DNA of 64,000 nucleotides from Vibrio splendidus (GTDB taxonomy: Bacteria; Pseudomonadota; Gammaproteobacteria; Enterobacterales; Vibrionaceae): NCBI RefSeq assembly GCF_024347615.1, contig NZ_AP025508.1, positions 2,604,001 to 2,668,000 of the forward strand, written 5' to 3'. Each line of letters begins with the position of its first letter. Within the stretch, counting starts at the first letter, position 1. Made by a program: the position numbers and the translations under genes. Shown here one piece after another: positions 22,485 to 32,929 of the stretch. Under the pieces are notes generated by a model that was given only the letters and a program-made list of their open reading frames with translations, had not been told where the DNA came from and ran no database searches.

Positions 22485-24602
22485 CTAGACCTTGAATTGA
22501 TTCACCAATTTCTGTTGCTGTTGAGATAGTTGCTCGATTTCGCTGCCCACTTGCTCAGAAGCTGCAGCTTGTTCCAAAATTTTCGCACTTAAGTCGCGAA
22601 TGTTAACCACACTTTGATTCACTTCACCGGAAACCGATTGCTGCTCTTCTGCTGCTCTCACGATCTGGCTATTCATATCGCTGATCTCTTCAATTGAAGT
22701 GAAAATCGAACCAAGATCTTCAACTGCATTTTGAACATGTAACGCAGTATCATTGGCTAATATATTACCTTCTTGTATCGCTTCAACAACATCTTGAGTT
22801 CCAGCATGAACCTTGTCGATCACCGCTCTGATTTCACCAACCGATGATTGTGTACGACTTGCTAAGTTTCTTACCTCATCAGCTACAACAGCAAAACCTC
22901 GTCCTTGCTCACCCGCCCTCGCCGCTTCAATCGCCGCATTCAATGCTAGTAAGTTGGTTTGCTCAGAGATCCCTTCAATAACACTTAAGATTTCGGTGAT
23001 GTTACCGTTATTTTTAGCTAACTCTTCAACAATAGGAACAGCGCTCGACATACGCTCCACCAGCTTTCTCATTTCTCCAGCTGAGAGTTCGATGACTTGT
23101 TGCCCTTGTCGAGCAGAACGGTTCGCTTCACAAGCAGCATCAACTGCAACTTCTGCATTTTGTACCACTAATCCAGCAGTCTGAGTCATCTCTTCTGCGG
23201 CTGTTGCCACTAGATCGACTTCTTTAAATTGAGATTCACTGCTTTCACGTGTACTTGATGCTGATGCCTTAGCTTGACTTGTCGTACTCGCTACTTGCTC
23301 AGTGGTTTGAATCACTTCTTTAATCGTGTGCTGAAGCTTATCTAAGAACAGGTTAAACCCTTGTGATAACTGACCAATTTCGTCTTGAGATTTCACTTCC
23401 AAACGCTGAGTCAAATCACCTTCACCAGAAGCGATATCATTGAGCCTTTCGACTACCTGTCGGATAGGCTTAACAATAGACAATGAAGAAAACGCGATAA
23501 TAGCTAAACCAAAAAGAATAAAGATGACGCCTGCAATCACTTCCGTTTGGATGCCTTCGCTTACTTTAGTACTAATGATTGAATCCAATCGGTTAGCATC
23601 GGCAACCACACTCTCTCGCGGGATCTCAAACAGCACGCCCCAAGTTTGGTTTGCCGCGGTAACAGGAGCAAATGCGAGTAACCACTCACCATTCTCACTC
23701 CATTGAGTCGTCGCTTCACCACCGAAAATAAAGTCAGTCATTAAATCACTGTTGGTATTGTCACTTTGAAAGACCGAGCCGACTGCAATACTTGAGTCAT
23801 CTGAAGCAATAACCGAACCGTCTAGGCTGACAACATAAACGGCACCAGCGCCATCAAATAAGCTTTGATCCGATTGCGTGACCACACTGGTCAAGCCATC
23901 TAACCTTAGGTCAATACCCAAGAAGCCAATAGCAACATCATCAACTAAGATAGGTACTGAAATTGAAGAGGTAAGTAATGCAGTACCACCGCTGTTCACG
24001 ACTCGTGGAGTACTAATACACGTTTGCCCTGAAGACAAAGGACAATAAAAGCGTTCGCTATTGCTATCATCGCTCAAGATAGGTTCTGACAGAACGTTCG
24101 CTAGAACATTTTCGCCGTTATCCGCCACCTTCCAATAAGGAGCAAAACGACCTTTTTCATTAGATCCAACATAGTCCGCATCGACATAATTCGCATCTTC
24201 ACCATCAAGTAAATCAGGTTGGAAAACTAAATATGCACCTTGAATAGAATCAAAGTTCAAAACTGAGCGACGAACCATTTCATCTAACGCAGTACGAAGC
24301 TCTTCACTTGGGGTAAAGTTTTCATCCGCATTGTTCTTTAGAAACTGAGCACTGGCTGCTAACATTTCTGCGCGGTAAACCGCTTCGTCTACATAGCGTT
24401 GGGTTTCTTGAGCATTAAGCTGAGAAACAGACGCCAGCAACTGCTGAGTTTTATTGATAACTGATTCTGAGCTTTGAGATTTGATGACTTGTTGGTTACT
24501 GGTCGCGTTATAGATTGAAAAACCAATAAGAGACAGTGAAGTAATGATTAGACAGCAGCCTGCAAGCAGGGTGATTTTCCACTGTACCGATAGTGAGCGC
24601 AT
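22485..24602 (-). CDS. Methyl-accepting chemotaxis protein with dCache sensor
   Basis: 705-residue transmembrane chemoreceptor. TM1 is at about 9-31; a large periplasmic dCache-type (double PAS-like) sensor spans about 40-345; TM2 is at about 350-378; HAMP follows with [24 protein letters not shown]. The cytoplasmic signalling tip [30 protein letters not shown] is near 550. The ligand is unknown; dCache receptors in Vibrio often sense amino acids. The sensor holds a CPLSSGQTC segment whose two cysteines could form a disulfide. No C-terminal pentapeptide for CheR/CheB is seen (the chain ends NQFKV). It is a single gene. Confidence 0.94.
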   Translation of the reverse strand: MRSLSVQWKITLLAGCCLIITSLSLIGFSIYNATSNQQVIKSQSSESVINKTQQLLASVSQLNAQETQRYVDEAVYRAEMLAASAQFLKNNADENFTPSEELRTALDEMVRRSVLNFDSIQGAYLVFQPDLLDGEDANYVDADYVGSNEKGRFAPYWKVADNGENVLANVLSEPILSDDSNSERFYCPLSSGQTCISTPRVVNSGGTALLTSSISVPILVDDVAIGFLGIDLRLDGLTSVVTQSDQSLFDGAGAVYVVSLDGSVIASDDSSIAVGSVFQSDNTNSDLMTDFIFGGEATTQWSENGEWLLAFAPVTAANQTWGVLFEIPRESVVADANRLDSIISTKVSEGIQTEVIAGVIFILFGLAIIAFSSLSIVKPIRQVVERLNDIASGEGDLTQRLEVKSQDEIGQLSQGFNLFLDKLQHTIKEVIQTTEQVASTTSQAKASASSTRESSESQFKEVDLVATAAEEMTQTAGLVVQNAEVAVDAACEANRSARQGQQVIELSAGEMRKLVERMSSAVPIVEELAKNNGNITEILSVIEGISEQTNLLALNAAIEAARAGEQGRGFAVVADEVRNLASRTQSSVGEIRAVIDKVHAGTQDVVEAIQEGNILANDTALHVQNAVEDLGSIFTSIEEISDMNSQIVRAAEEQQSVSGEVNQSVVNIRDLSAKILEQAAASEQVGSEIEQLSQQQQKLVNQFKV

Positions 24603-25040
24603 TTAATATCCTTATTTAAGCCAAAAGACTTCCATAACCGTAACTACCACATTGAGATGAATTGAAGAGCACAATGTAAATAAGTTTGACGAATAGCTTA
24701 GCGGATAATTACAGCACAAATTGCTTACATATAAAACGAAAGTTTACATAAATGTTAATAGGCCGTGTCTTTTGCCTTTTTTCTGTGATTTCAACTAAAT
24801 GTAATCACGCCATCATGGGCCATATAACTATTGAACTAACACTTTAGGCATAACCATAGCATCGAAATTTCTAGGAAAAACATTCCCCCTTTTGATCTTT
24901 GATAACACAGTAACTTCGGATTAGTTTTAATAATCCAAACTATAGATTTTTATCTTGATCAACTTCACACTTTTTGATTGCTAACTCGGCATTCAAGATC
25001 TAATATCTCGCGCCTAGATTCCCTGAACACTTTATTCATT
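24603..25040. other. Chemoreceptor-emrD divergent upstream region
   Basis: About 440 bases without genes. A GTGATT...AATCAC dyad with a 12-base spacer lies near 24787-24810; the spacing is too wide for a standard CRP site. The rest is AT-rich promoter DNA. Confidence 0.45.
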
Positions 25041-25093
25041 TGGCTCTCCTCAAAGGAGCGCTAAGGCTTTTTACGTCTTTATTTTTTGGAGAG
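25041..25093 (+). promoter_or_regulatory. Possible translational switch in the emrD leader
   Basis: CTCTCC (25044-25049) lies in a small hairpin, CTCCT-CAA-AGGAG (25046-25058). The same CTCTCC is the exact complement of GGAGAG (25088-25093), the ribosome binding site 8 bases before the emrD ATG. The two pairings exclude each other, so the leader could expose or hide the site. This is structural inference only. Confidence 0.35.
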
Positions 25094-25101
25094 ATACGCA
25101 A

Positions 25102-26307
25102 ATGTCCGCCTCGTTTCCATTAGCGAAACTTACCTTTTTAATCGCTATTCTGACTGCTGTAGGTCAAATGACTCAAACGATGTATGTGCCTTCTATCGGT
25201 CATATGTCAGGTGAGTTCTTGGTTTCGGCGTCTTCACTCCAAGCAGTGATGGCGTGTTACTTGATCCCTTATGGTCTGTCGCAATTTGTCTACGGTCCAC
25301 TTTCTGATCGCCTAGGTCGTAAACCGATCATCGTGATTGGTTTGATCATCTACATCATCGGCACTCTGGTGGCATTGTTCGCTCACGAGTATGAATGGTT
25401 CTTAGCGGGTAGCTTTATCCAAGGTTTGGGTATCGGTTGTGGCGGTGCGATGTCTCGTACATTGACTCGCGACTGTTTTGAAGGCGCAGAACTGCACCGT
25501 GCAAACAGCTTAATTAGCATGTGTGTGATTTTCTCACCATTGATGGCTCCTGTATTGGGTGGTTACCTAACAGAAGCTTTCGGCTGGCGTTCTAGCTACT
25601 TGTTCCTTGCGCTGTTTGGTATCGCCGTTGTGATTACCATGATGACGAGCATGATGGAAACACTGCCGAAAGAACGACGCAAACATGAATCAGTTGCCAA
25701 CAGCTACAAATTCGTTCTGTCTGACAAACGTTTCCAAGGTTTCTTATTGGTATTAGTCGCAACCTTTGCTGGTGTAGCCGTATTTGAAGCAGCGGCAGGT
25801 GTGTTGCTTGCCGGCGTACTTGGCTTACCTGCAACCACAGTAAGCTTGTTGTTTGTCTTACCCATTCCAGGTTACTTAATCGGTGCAGGCCTATCTAGTT
25901 ACATCGCACAACGTCGCAGTGAGCGCCGTGTACTGAATGTTGGTCTAGTTGCTATCTTGGTAGGCTCAACAGTGGTATTGATACCGGGTCTATTCGGTCA
26001 AACAACAGCATTAACTTTGATTGGCGGTGCAACGATTTACTTCTTAGGCGCTGGTATCTTATTTCCAGCAGCAACAACGGGAGCGCTTTCGCCATTCCCA
26101 TTCCACGCAGGTACAGGGGGCGCGATCCTCGGTGGTATGCAAAATCTAGGTGCTGGCATCGCAACACTATTGGCATCGTTCTTCCCTGCTCAAGACCAAC
26201 TGCCACTCGGTTGCTTGATGATTGCAATGTCACTCATCGCCATGCTTGGTTTACGTTGGGTTAATCGTAAACCTGACCATTCAAACGAAATGCCATTGGC
26301 TATCTAA
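25102..26307 (+). CDS. emrD: EmrD-like multidrug efflux MFS transporter
   Basis: Inner membrane proton antiporter of the DHA1 drug-export group; 401 residues with about 12 hydrophobic segments. The family motif A between TM2 and TM3 reads GPLSDRLGRKPII. Motif C of exporters is seen as SPLMAPVLGGYL in TM5. The overall length and the TMYVPSIGHMSGEFLVS start resemble E. coli EmrD and the V. cholerae EmrD-3 type. It is a single gene with a strong GGAGAG site and a leader hairpin. The substrate range is unknown. Confidence 0.85.
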   Translation: MSASFPLAKLTFLIAILTAVGQMTQTMYVPSIGHMSGEFLVSASSLQAVMACYLIPYGLSQFVYGPLSDRLGRKPIIVIGLIIYIIGTLVALFAHEYEWFLAGSFIQGLGIGCGGAMSRTLTRDCFEGAELHRANSLISMCVIFSPLMAPVLGGYLTEAFGWRSSYLFLALFGIAVVITMMTSMMETLPKERRKHESVANSYKFVLSDKRFQGFLLVLVATFAGVAVFEAAAGVLLAGVLGLPATTVSLLFVLPIPGYLIGAGLSSYIAQRRSERRVLNVGLVAILVGSTVVLIPGLFGQTTALTLIGGATIYFLGAGILFPAATTGALSPFPFHAGTGGAILGGMQNLGAGIATLLASFFPAQDQLPLGCLMIAMSLIAMLGLRWVNRKPDHSNEMPLAI

Positions 26308-26326
26308 AGTAAAACTCGAACCCAGT

Positions 26327-26378
26327 CCAAACAACGAAAAGGGACATACTGAAAAGTGTGTCCCTTTTCGTTGTTTGG
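26327..26378 (+). terminator. Long hairpin terminator of emrD
   Basis: A 24-bp stem, with 20 outer perfect pairs from CCAAACAACG to CGTTGTTTGG, closed by a GAAA tetraloop. The T run is inside the stem (CCCTTTT). Unusually long for an intrinsic terminator, but the position fits. Confidence 0.8.
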
Positions 26379-26569
26379 CACTTATTCCTTCCACTCTCAC
26401 GTATCAGCAATTTCATTTAACATTACTTTGATTTTTTGAAAACAATAACAGACACTTACGCTGAAAGTGCATATCCAGAATCCAATTATAAATAACATCA
26501 CTGGAAGAAACCTAACCAACAAAGGATGCTGGCATTAAAACGAGTAAGGTGCACACTAAGGATATAAAG

Positions 26570-28735
26570 ATGCGTTTCGCTTTAACCACATTAGCCGTAT
26601 CAATAGCGCTTGTCGCCGGATGCAGCAATCAAGGAATAACAACCATGAACCACTACTCTCCATCGCAACTTGTCGCCCAGCAAACACAAGCTCCTGTTGC
26701 TAAGAAAGTCCCTCATGCAATGACGATTCATGGTGATACCCGAATCGACGATTACTACTGGATGCGCGATGATGAACGCCAAGACCCAGAGATCTTGAAA
26801 CAACTTGAGCAAGAGAATCAGTACGCAGATACGGTGCTTAAACATACAGAAGCGGCACAAAAACAATTATTTGAAGAGATCAAAGGGCGAATCGCAAAAG
26901 ACGACAATTCAGTACCGGTTCGCAAAGGCAGCTACTTCTATTCAAATGAAGTCACAGGTGACAACGAATACCCCGTTCACTTACGTGCAAAAGACTTTGC
27001 AGGCGCAGACAAGCAAATCATTTTAGACGTTAACGCACTGGCAAAAGAACATGAATTCTTCAGTGTTGGTGGCTTGACGATCAGTCCAAACGAAAACTTG
27101 TTAGCCTATGGCGAAGATACGCTTAGCCGCCGAATCTACACCATCAAGATTAAAGACCTCACGACAGGTGAATATCTGAAAGATGAAATTGAAGGTGCCT
27201 CGAGTGCAATTGCATGGCAAAACGACAACCAAGCCTTCTACTACATCAAGAAAGATCCACAAACATTGCTGGGTTACCAAGTTTTACGACATGTATTGGG
27301 CACATCTCAGACAAGCGATGAGCTAATCTACGAAGAAACCGACAGCGCTTACTACACCTCTTTGAGTAAAAACAAAGATGGTGAACAGGTCTACATTTGG
27401 CACTCGAGCACTGAGACCAGTGGTGTTTCGATCATTGATGCCAACAACCCAAACGCGAAAGCAAAACCTTTCTACCCACGAGAGACTGGCATCGAGTACA
27501 GCATCGCTAAGCTAGATGATTGGTATTACATCGACACCAACTACCAAGCCGTCAACTTCCGTTTAATGAAAGTAAACACGGCAGACATGCATGACCGTTC
27601 AAAATGGGTCGACGTCGTCCCAGCAGACGACGACACTCAACTTGTCGATTTCGAACTGTTTGATGACCATCTTGTTTACGAACAACGTGCGAATGGCTTG
27701 TCTACCGTGAAAGTTCGCCAACTCTCAACAGGCAACGAGTTCCCACTTGAATTTAACGATACCGCATTTGCCGCTTACCTAACGAGTAACTATGAATTAG
27801 ATAACTCAAAAGTTCGTGTCTATTACAGCAGCTTAACTACGCCAGGTACTTACTATGATTTCGATCTAAGTACAGGTGAATCTGAGCTAATGAAGCAGAC
27901 ACCCGTATTAGGTGATTTCGAAGCGGATAACTACCAATCAGAGCGAATCATGGTAACGGCTCGCGATGGTAAGCAAGTTCCTGTCTCTTTGGTTTATCGT
28001 AAAGATTTATTCAAGAAAGACGGCACCAACCCTATCTACCAATATGGCTATGGCTCTTACGGCCACACAATCGAACCAACCTTTGGATCGGCTCGCCTCA
28101 GCTTACTTGATCGCGGATTCGTTTATGCTATCGCACATATCCGTGGTTCAGAGATGCTTGGTCGCCCTTGGTATGAAGATGGCAAGAAACTGACCAAACA
28201 AAACACGTTCAACGACTTTATTGATGTCACTAAAGGGCTTGTTGAAGAAGGTTATGGCGCTAAAGATAAAGTATTTGCGGTAGGCGGGTCTGCTGGCGGT
28301 CTATTGATGGGCGCAATCATCAACCAAGCACCAGAACTGTACCGTGGTATTGGTGCACATGTTCCGTTTGTAGACGTGGTGACGACTATGCTTGATGAAT
28401 CGATTCCTCTCACCACAAACGAGTATGACGAATGGGGCAACCCCAACGATAAAACCTACTACGATTACATGCTAGGTTACTCACCATATGACAATGTGAA
28501 AGTTCAAAGCTACCCGAACATGTTAGTAACAACAGGCCTGCATGACTCACAAGTACAGTACTTTGAACCAATGAAGTGGGTGGCGAAACTGCGTGAAATG
28601 AAAACAGACAATAATGTGTTGTTGTTCAAAACCGATATGGAAGCTGGTCACGGCGGGGCTTCTGGTCGCTTCAAAAGATTGAAAGAAGACGCACTTGAAT
28701 ACGCGTTCTTTTTAGACTTACTAAAAACTCAGTAG
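26570..28735 (+). CDS. ptrB: S9 family oligopeptidase B-like lipoprotein
   Basis: Prolyl-oligopeptidase family serine peptidase, 721 residues, cleaving short peptides after Lys or Arg in the oligopeptidase B group. A beta-propeller (about 60-470) precedes the hydrolase domain. Catalytic triad: Ser574 in GGSAGG, Asp659 in GLHDSQV and His694 in GHGGASGR. Unlike cytoplasmic E. coli PtrB (686 residues), it begins with a lipoprotein signal, ALVAGC, with Cys18 as the lipidation site, so it should be membrane-anchored in the envelope. I chose ATG 26570 after AAGGATATAAAG over the upstream GTG. A weak GTCGCCA/TGGCGAC hairpin follows at 28771-28800. Confidence 0.9.
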   Translation: MRFALTTLAVSIALVAGCSNQGITTMNHYSPSQLVAQQTQAPVAKKVPHAMTIHGDTRIDDYYWMRDDERQDPEILKQLEQENQYADTVLKHTEAAQKQLFEEIKGRIAKDDNSVPVRKGSYFYSNEVTGDNEYPVHLRAKDFAGADKQIILDVNALAKEHEFFSVGGLTISPNENLLAYGEDTLSRRIYTIKIKDLTTGEYLKDEIEGASSAIAWQNDNQAFYYIKKDPQTLLGYQVLRHVLGTSQTSDELIYEETDSAYYTSLSKNKDGEQVYIWHSSTETSGVSIIDANNPNAKAKPFYPRETGIEYSIAKLDDWYYIDTNYQAVNFRLMKVNTADMHDRSKWVDVVPADDDTQLVDFELFDDHLVYEQRANGLSTVKVRQLSTGNEFPLEFNDTAFAAYLTSNYELDNSKVRVYYSSLTTPGTYYDFDLSTGESELMKQTPVLGDFEADNYQSERIMVTARDGKQVPVSLVYRKDLFKKDGTNPIYQYGYGSYGHTIEPTFGSARLSLLDRGFVYAIAHIRGSEMLGRPWYEDGKKLTKQNTFNDFIDVTKGLVEEGYGAKDKVFAVGGSAGGLLMGAIINQAPELYRGIGAHVPFVDVVTTMLDESIPLTTNEYDEWGNPNDKTYYDYMLGYSPYDNVKVQSYPNMLVTTGLHDSQVQYFEPMKWVAKLREMKTDNNVLLFKTDMEAGHGGASGRFKRLKEDALEYAFFLDLLKTQ

Positions 28736-28906
28736 ACTCAGCGTAACTGTAGGTATTCACACAATTTAACGTCGCCATTTAGTCTTTATAAAGTGGCGAC
28801 AGAAATTATTAAGCATGGTTAAATACGATGAACCATGAAATCCACCAAATCAACAACCCCTTGATAAACAAGCAAGCACAAGGGTTTACGAGAGGTATAA
28901 AAACAA

Positions 28907-29713
28907 ATGAAAGTCATTAGCTTCAACATAAATGGCCTTAGAGCCCGTCTTCACCAACTGCAAGCTATTATCGATAAGCACCGACCCGACGTGATTGGTC
29001 TTCAAGAGATAAAAGTGCACGATGAAGCCTTCCCATTAGCCGATGTTGAAGCAATGGGTTACAAGGTTTACTTCCACGGCCAAAAAGCGCACTACGGTGT
29101 AGCAATGCTGTGTAAGCAAGAGCCAACTTCGGTACAGAAGGGGTTTCCTACTGACAATGAAGACCATCAAAAACGCATGATCATGGCGACGTTTGAAGAT
29201 GAAAATGGTGAAAAGGTTACCGTACTAAATGGTTACTTCCCTCAAGGGGATAACATTAAGCATGAAACCAAATACCCGTATAAGCGTGAGTTCTACAAAG
29301 ACTTAATGACGTACCTGAACGATTACCACAACAAAGATGAACAAGTGATCGTAATGGGCGACATTAATATCAGCCCTACCGATATTGATATCGGTATTGG
29401 TGAACCTAATGCGAAACGTTGGTTGAAAACAGGTAAGTGTTCTTTCCAACCAGAAGAGCGCGAATGGTTGAAAACACTGATGGATTGGGGTTTTGTGGAC
29501 AGCTTCCGTTTACTACACCCTGAAGTGAACGATCAATACTCGTGGTTTGATTACCGCTCAAAAGGCTTCGTAGACAACCGCGGCCTGCGTATTGATGTGG
29601 TCCTCGCAACTCAAAAGCTTGCTGATAAGTGCACTGAAGCAGGCATCGACTACGAACTGCGTGGCATCGAAAAGCCGTCTGACCACGCGCCAATTTGGTC
29701 GACGTTTAAATAG
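28907..29713 (+). CDS. xthA: Exodeoxyribonuclease III
   Basis: AP endonuclease and 3'-5' exonuclease of base-excision repair; 268 residues like E. coli XthA. The start [14 protein letters not shown] carries the metal-binding Asn7; the catalytic Glu is in GLQEIKV (about residue 34); [14 protein letters not shown] holds the Asp/Asn pair; SDHAPIW near the C-terminus provides the final Asp-His. Monocistronic. Confidence 0.97.
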   Translation: MKVISFNINGLRARLHQLQAIIDKHRPDVIGLQEIKVHDEAFPLADVEAMGYKVYFHGQKAHYGVAMLCKQEPTSVQKGFPTDNEDHQKRMIMATFEDENGEKVTVLNGYFPQGDNIKHETKYPYKREFYKDLMTYLNDYHNKDEQVIVMGDINISPTDIDIGIGEPNAKRWLKTGKCSFQPEEREWLKTLMDWGFVDSFRLLHPEVNDQYSWFDYRSKGFVDNRGLRIDVVLATQKLADKCTEAGIDYELRGIEKPSDHAPIWSTFK

Positions 29714-29742
29714 TTATTTTTAGGTAACAAAACTTAGCTAGA

Positions 29743-29770
29743 GCAAACAGCAAACAGCAAACAGCAAACA
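29743..29770. repeat. Heptanucleotide tandem repeat (GCAAACA)x4
   Basis: Four perfect copies, 30 bases after the xthA stop and before its terminator, so probably transcribed in the 3' untranslated region. Confidence 0.9.
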
Positions 29771-29806
29771 AATAGTGCTCACAACGCTGATCAGAAGCTA
29801 ATAAGG

Positions 29807-29838
29807 AAAGAGAGGAGATAATATCCCCTCTCTTTTTT
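29807..29838. terminator. Terminator between xthA and the metalloprotease
   Basis: Arms AAAGAGAGG and CCTCTCTTT with a run of T after; it sits between convergent genes. Confidence 0.85.
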
Positions 29839-29850
29839 ATATCGTATGGT

Positions 29851-32706
29851 CTAGTTCAGCGGCCAAGCAGTCGTGCCATCAACATCCAGCGCTGCCTTGG
29901 CAAACTCGTCTAAACAATACCCTTGATTAGATGATGCAAAATATGTCAAGGGCATGTTACTTAGACTAAGAGCCGTGACTTGTTGCTTCGCTTTATCACT
30001 GAAACTGAACCCCCACATGTCTAAGTATTGCGTCATATTCCGTTCTGCAACGTAACTCAATGCGATAAGCAACCAATCATTGTTTGTAATATCTACCGCT
30101 TCTTGTCTCGTATAATCTGAAAAACCAATCGAGCCTTTTCGATCGTTCCAAAGTTCATCACCGCCTTTCAAGCGATTAAACTCTCTCTCAATCAAGTGCA
30201 AGCGCCCTAATAAATGCCAACCCGAATTCAATACACCCTGCTGCTCTGCAAGCATCATCATTTGAATGTAGATACGAGCTCCCCAACTCCAACCAGTTTG
30301 ATTTTGAGCCGCCATAAAAGCATTGGGATCAGGTTGAGTCCGGCTCTGCTGTAAAAGCTGATACTGCCCTTTAAAATCTAAGCCTTGGCAAGAAGATACC
30401 TTTCCGGTGTCTGTGTAGTATTTCGATTTGCTAAAATACGAATAGTAGTTGGTTGTTGAATGACCATCCCATCCAGAAAATCTGAAACGACCTCTCTCTA
30501 AGCCATGCCCTAACTCATGAAGATCACCATGCCCTAACGGGTGAAAAGACCAGTAAGCATCGTAAGGATTTCCTGAACAGCCGTAACCACAGTTCGCTTG
30601 ATCGGCATTCATGTGCTTCACGATATCAATGTTCGCGATTTCCCAGCCCTTTGCCTCACCGTATTGATGTACTTCAGTAATTTCATCAATCCCAGGACCT
30701 CTAAAACCTGCAAGCGCATGAGGAAAGTTATGTACATAACGCTCAGTGGCGAGTGCCATATCATGCGGCTGCGCCCAATCTGAGGCACCGATAGACTCTT
30801 TCATCTTGTCTAGTTTAGAATGGACTTCGAACCCAGGTGTAACCAACTCGGCCCAATCAAACTTTCCTTCTTCAAGCTGGGCGACAAAACTGTCGTTGTC
30901 GGCTTCACTTCGCCAAACAGGGTGTTGAGCAACATTCTCAAAACGCAGTTCAACATCAATATCATTGGTATCAAAATGAACCTGTAATGTTCCGCCATAG
31001 GCAGAAGTCAGATAAATCGTCTCTCCTGTTTTCACGGGATAGGTTACTGAGGTCAAAAACTTCGGCCTAGCATAGCCGTCATCGCCCGAAAATTCGTGAG
31101 TCGCGCCACTACGTAGGGTATTAAATGCTATCGATGTCGCCACCTCATTACTGTCCAAACGAGTCACTTTGATTGTCTTACCCGGCAAAGCATAAACACC
31201 GGCCGCACGAAAGTTTCTCTTAGACTCTAAAGAAATAAGCTTGGTGACCAACGGTACATTATCAAAACTCTTAGAGCTGAAATTACCTAAGCTTGGTTGC
31301 GCTGCATTATACAAACGGCTGTTGTATGTGGCGTAATCACTATAGTAAGAATGGAGAAACTCGATTCTCTCAGTTACGCCTTTACCCATCGGGTATTGAA
31401 CATCTTGGCGATAACGATCAGCGAGTAACAGCAACAACTTTTCATATTCGTAATCATCGGTTGCAAACAGATCAATTTTTTTGCTATCAAGAGTCGTTAG
31501 GTGTGAACGAATACTGTTCGCAGCAGCATAGAACTCTTCATTCATGTTGGAATCGTCAGGACAAGATTTGTCATCACAGGAATTCAGATCGACGGTGAAG
31601 CTGTTGTCTTTCAGTCGCTGTAAAAGCGCTTGTTGTTGAACAATATTATCCGGTATTCGATCTATCAGCTGTGTAGAATCCCAGTTCGATAAACCGAGCT
31701 TACGCCAATAGTTGTCGCCAACGTAAGTCATGTGCATTTCTGAAAATAGCGCGTTACCTAAATCCGTCATGCCGCCATCAAGGTGTAGATATAACACTGG
31801 TATATTTTTATTGAACGCCAAGCGTAAACCCGTAATCACATCTTCAATGTCATCACCATCATTCAGCTTTTGAGACAAAACCAGTAAATCAGGGTTATTG
31901 TTTTCAATGCATTGACTCAACTTACCGCCATCACAAGTATTGTCGGCATTAATAACCATTGAAGGATTGATATTGCTAGTCAACCAGTTGCGTGTAGCTT
32001 GGTCGTCAGGAAAATAATGAGATTGATCGAGCTGAGCTAATACGACATTTTGTGGTGAATCATTATCAGCAGCCCACTTAACCAAGTTTTCTAGCCAAAT
32101 ATCCATCTCTTCGTTGACAGAATCTGGAAAGCGTTGCTTAGTTCGAAACGGGTTACTTGCCAATGCTGCATAGCGACTGTTATCTGACGTATAACCCGCG
32201 ATACCAATGACAAGCTCTTGGTCGGAATACCCATCTTGCATCGCTTTATTGGTTTGCAAGATGACATCGTTAAAACCATAAGTTGGTAAGATAATTGCCG
32301 TATCGTGTGTTGGATCCCAATGAAGATTGCGTAAAGGCTCACCATCAGAGTTTTGTGATAGAGCTTGCTTAATGTGGTTGTAGTTCGAGTTGTATTCAGT
32401 AACTAACGTTTGGCTTGCATCAATGAATTCATTGGAGTCTGCTACATAAGAAGCGTCACCTGTGGACAACGCCTTTTGAACAGCAGTTTGTGGAACCGGA
32501 GTGATACCAGGCTCGCCACTTCCGCCGCCTTCATTACCTTCCCCTCCAGAACCTCCAGAACCTCCAGAACCTCCAGAACCTCCAGAACCTCCAGAACCTC
32601 CAGAACCAGTTTGGGCACTTTCACCGCCACTACCACCTCCACATCCTAAAAGTGATAACGCGATAACACAAACAACCAAATTCGACAGTAAGTAACTCTT
32701 TTTCAT
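29851..32706 (-). CDS. ImpA-like M60/M88 family lipoprotein metalloprotease
   Basis: 951-residue exported protein. The lipoprotein signal ends LSLLGC, with Cys22 as the lipidation site. A flexible Gly/Ser linker (about 23-65) follows, encoded by a 9-bp repeat. The zinc site is HELGHGLE with His730, Glu731, His734 and a possible third ligand Glu737, preceded by HPLGHGDL. This layout and the downstream HLIEREF region resemble the P. aeruginosa immunomodulating metalloprotease ImpA, which cleaves mucin-type O-glycoproteins. Substrate and pathogenic role here are inference. I started at the second of two adjacent ATGs after GGAAT; the reading frame extends 23 codons further upstream. Single gene with its own terminator. 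Confidence 0.85.
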   Translation of the reverse strand: MKKSYLLSNLVVCVIALSLLGCGGGSGGESAQTGSGGSGGSGGSGGSGGSGGSGGEGNEGGGSGEPGITPVPQTAVQKALSTGDASYVADSNEFIDASQTLVTEYNSNYNHIKQALSQNSDGEPLRNLHWDPTHDTAIILPTYGFNDVILQTNKAMQDGYSDQELVIGIAGYTSDNSRYAALASNPFRTKQRFPDSVNEEMDIWLENLVKWAADNDSPQNVVLAQLDQSHYFPDDQATRNWLTSNINPSMVINADNTCDGGKLSQCIENNNPDLLVLSQKLNDGDDIEDVITGLRLAFNKNIPVLYLHLDGGMTDLGNALFSEMHMTYVGDNYWRKLGLSNWDSTQLIDRIPDNIVQQQALLQRLKDNSFTVDLNSCDDKSCPDDSNMNEEFYAAANSIRSHLTTLDSKKIDLFATDDYEYEKLLLLLADRYRQDVQYPMGKGVTERIEFLHSYYSDYATYNSRLYNAAQPSLGNFSSKSFDNVPLVTKLISLESKRNFRAAGVYALPGKTIKVTRLDSNEVATSIAFNTLRSGATHEFSGDDGYARPKFLTSVTYPVKTGETIYLTSAYGGTLQVHFDTNDIDVELRFENVAQHPVWRSEADNDSFVAQLEEGKFDWAELVTPGFEVHSKLDKMKESIGASDWAQPHDMALATERYVHNFPHALAGFRGPGIDEITEVHQYGEAKGWEIANIDIVKHMNADQANCGYGCSGNPYDAYWSFHPLGHGDLHELGHGLERGRFRFSGWDGHSTTNYYSYFSKSKYYTDTGKVSSCQGLDFKGQYQLLQQSRTQPDPNAFMAAQNQTGWSWGARIYIQMMMLAEQQGVLNSGWHLLGRLHLIEREFNRLKGGDELWNDRKGSIGFSDYTRQEAVDITNNDWLLIALSYVAERNMTQYLDMWGFSFSDKAKQQVTALSLSNMPLTYFASSNQGYCLDEFAKAALDVDGTTAWPLN
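32543..32605. repeat. Coding 9-bp minisatellite in the metalloprotease linker
   Basis: Seven perfect copies of CCTCCAGAA (plus strand). In the gene it encodes repeating Gly-Ser-Gly triplets of the linker after the lipidated cysteine. Unit length is a multiple of three, so slippage changes linker length but keeps the frame. Confidence 0.95.
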
Positions 32707-32877
32707 CATTATTCCATACAACAACAAAATTTCGATGAGTCTATCTATCGCCAAACCTAAAGCAATCAATCTCATGAATGCGTGAGTTTAATTTGAAGCA
32801 AGGTAACTATTTCGTTGGGATGTAGCTTCTCGAAAGTTCGTGGAATTCAAAAGCACACGACTTGTTTAATGCTATTA

Positions 32878-32909
32878 AAAACGGCGCTATAGAAGCGCCG
32901 TTTTTTTAA
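32878..32909 (-). terminator. Terminator of the amino acid ABC operon
   Basis: Arms AAACGGCGCT and AGCGCCGTTT around a short loop, flanked by A and T runs, 20 bases beyond the last permease gene. Confidence 0.92.
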
Positions 32910-32929
32910 CTATGATTTGTAACGTGTGA

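Noticed and set aside
24787..24810. GTGATT...AATCAC dyad considered as a CRP site
   Set aside because: The spacing between half-sites is too wide for CRP and flanks do not match the consensus.
32410..32695. Two plus-strand open frames rich in Pro-Glu-Pro or Arg-Thr-Ser repeats
   Set aside because: They are antisense readings of the Gly-Ser linker repeat of the metalloprotease gene and have no ribosome binding site.
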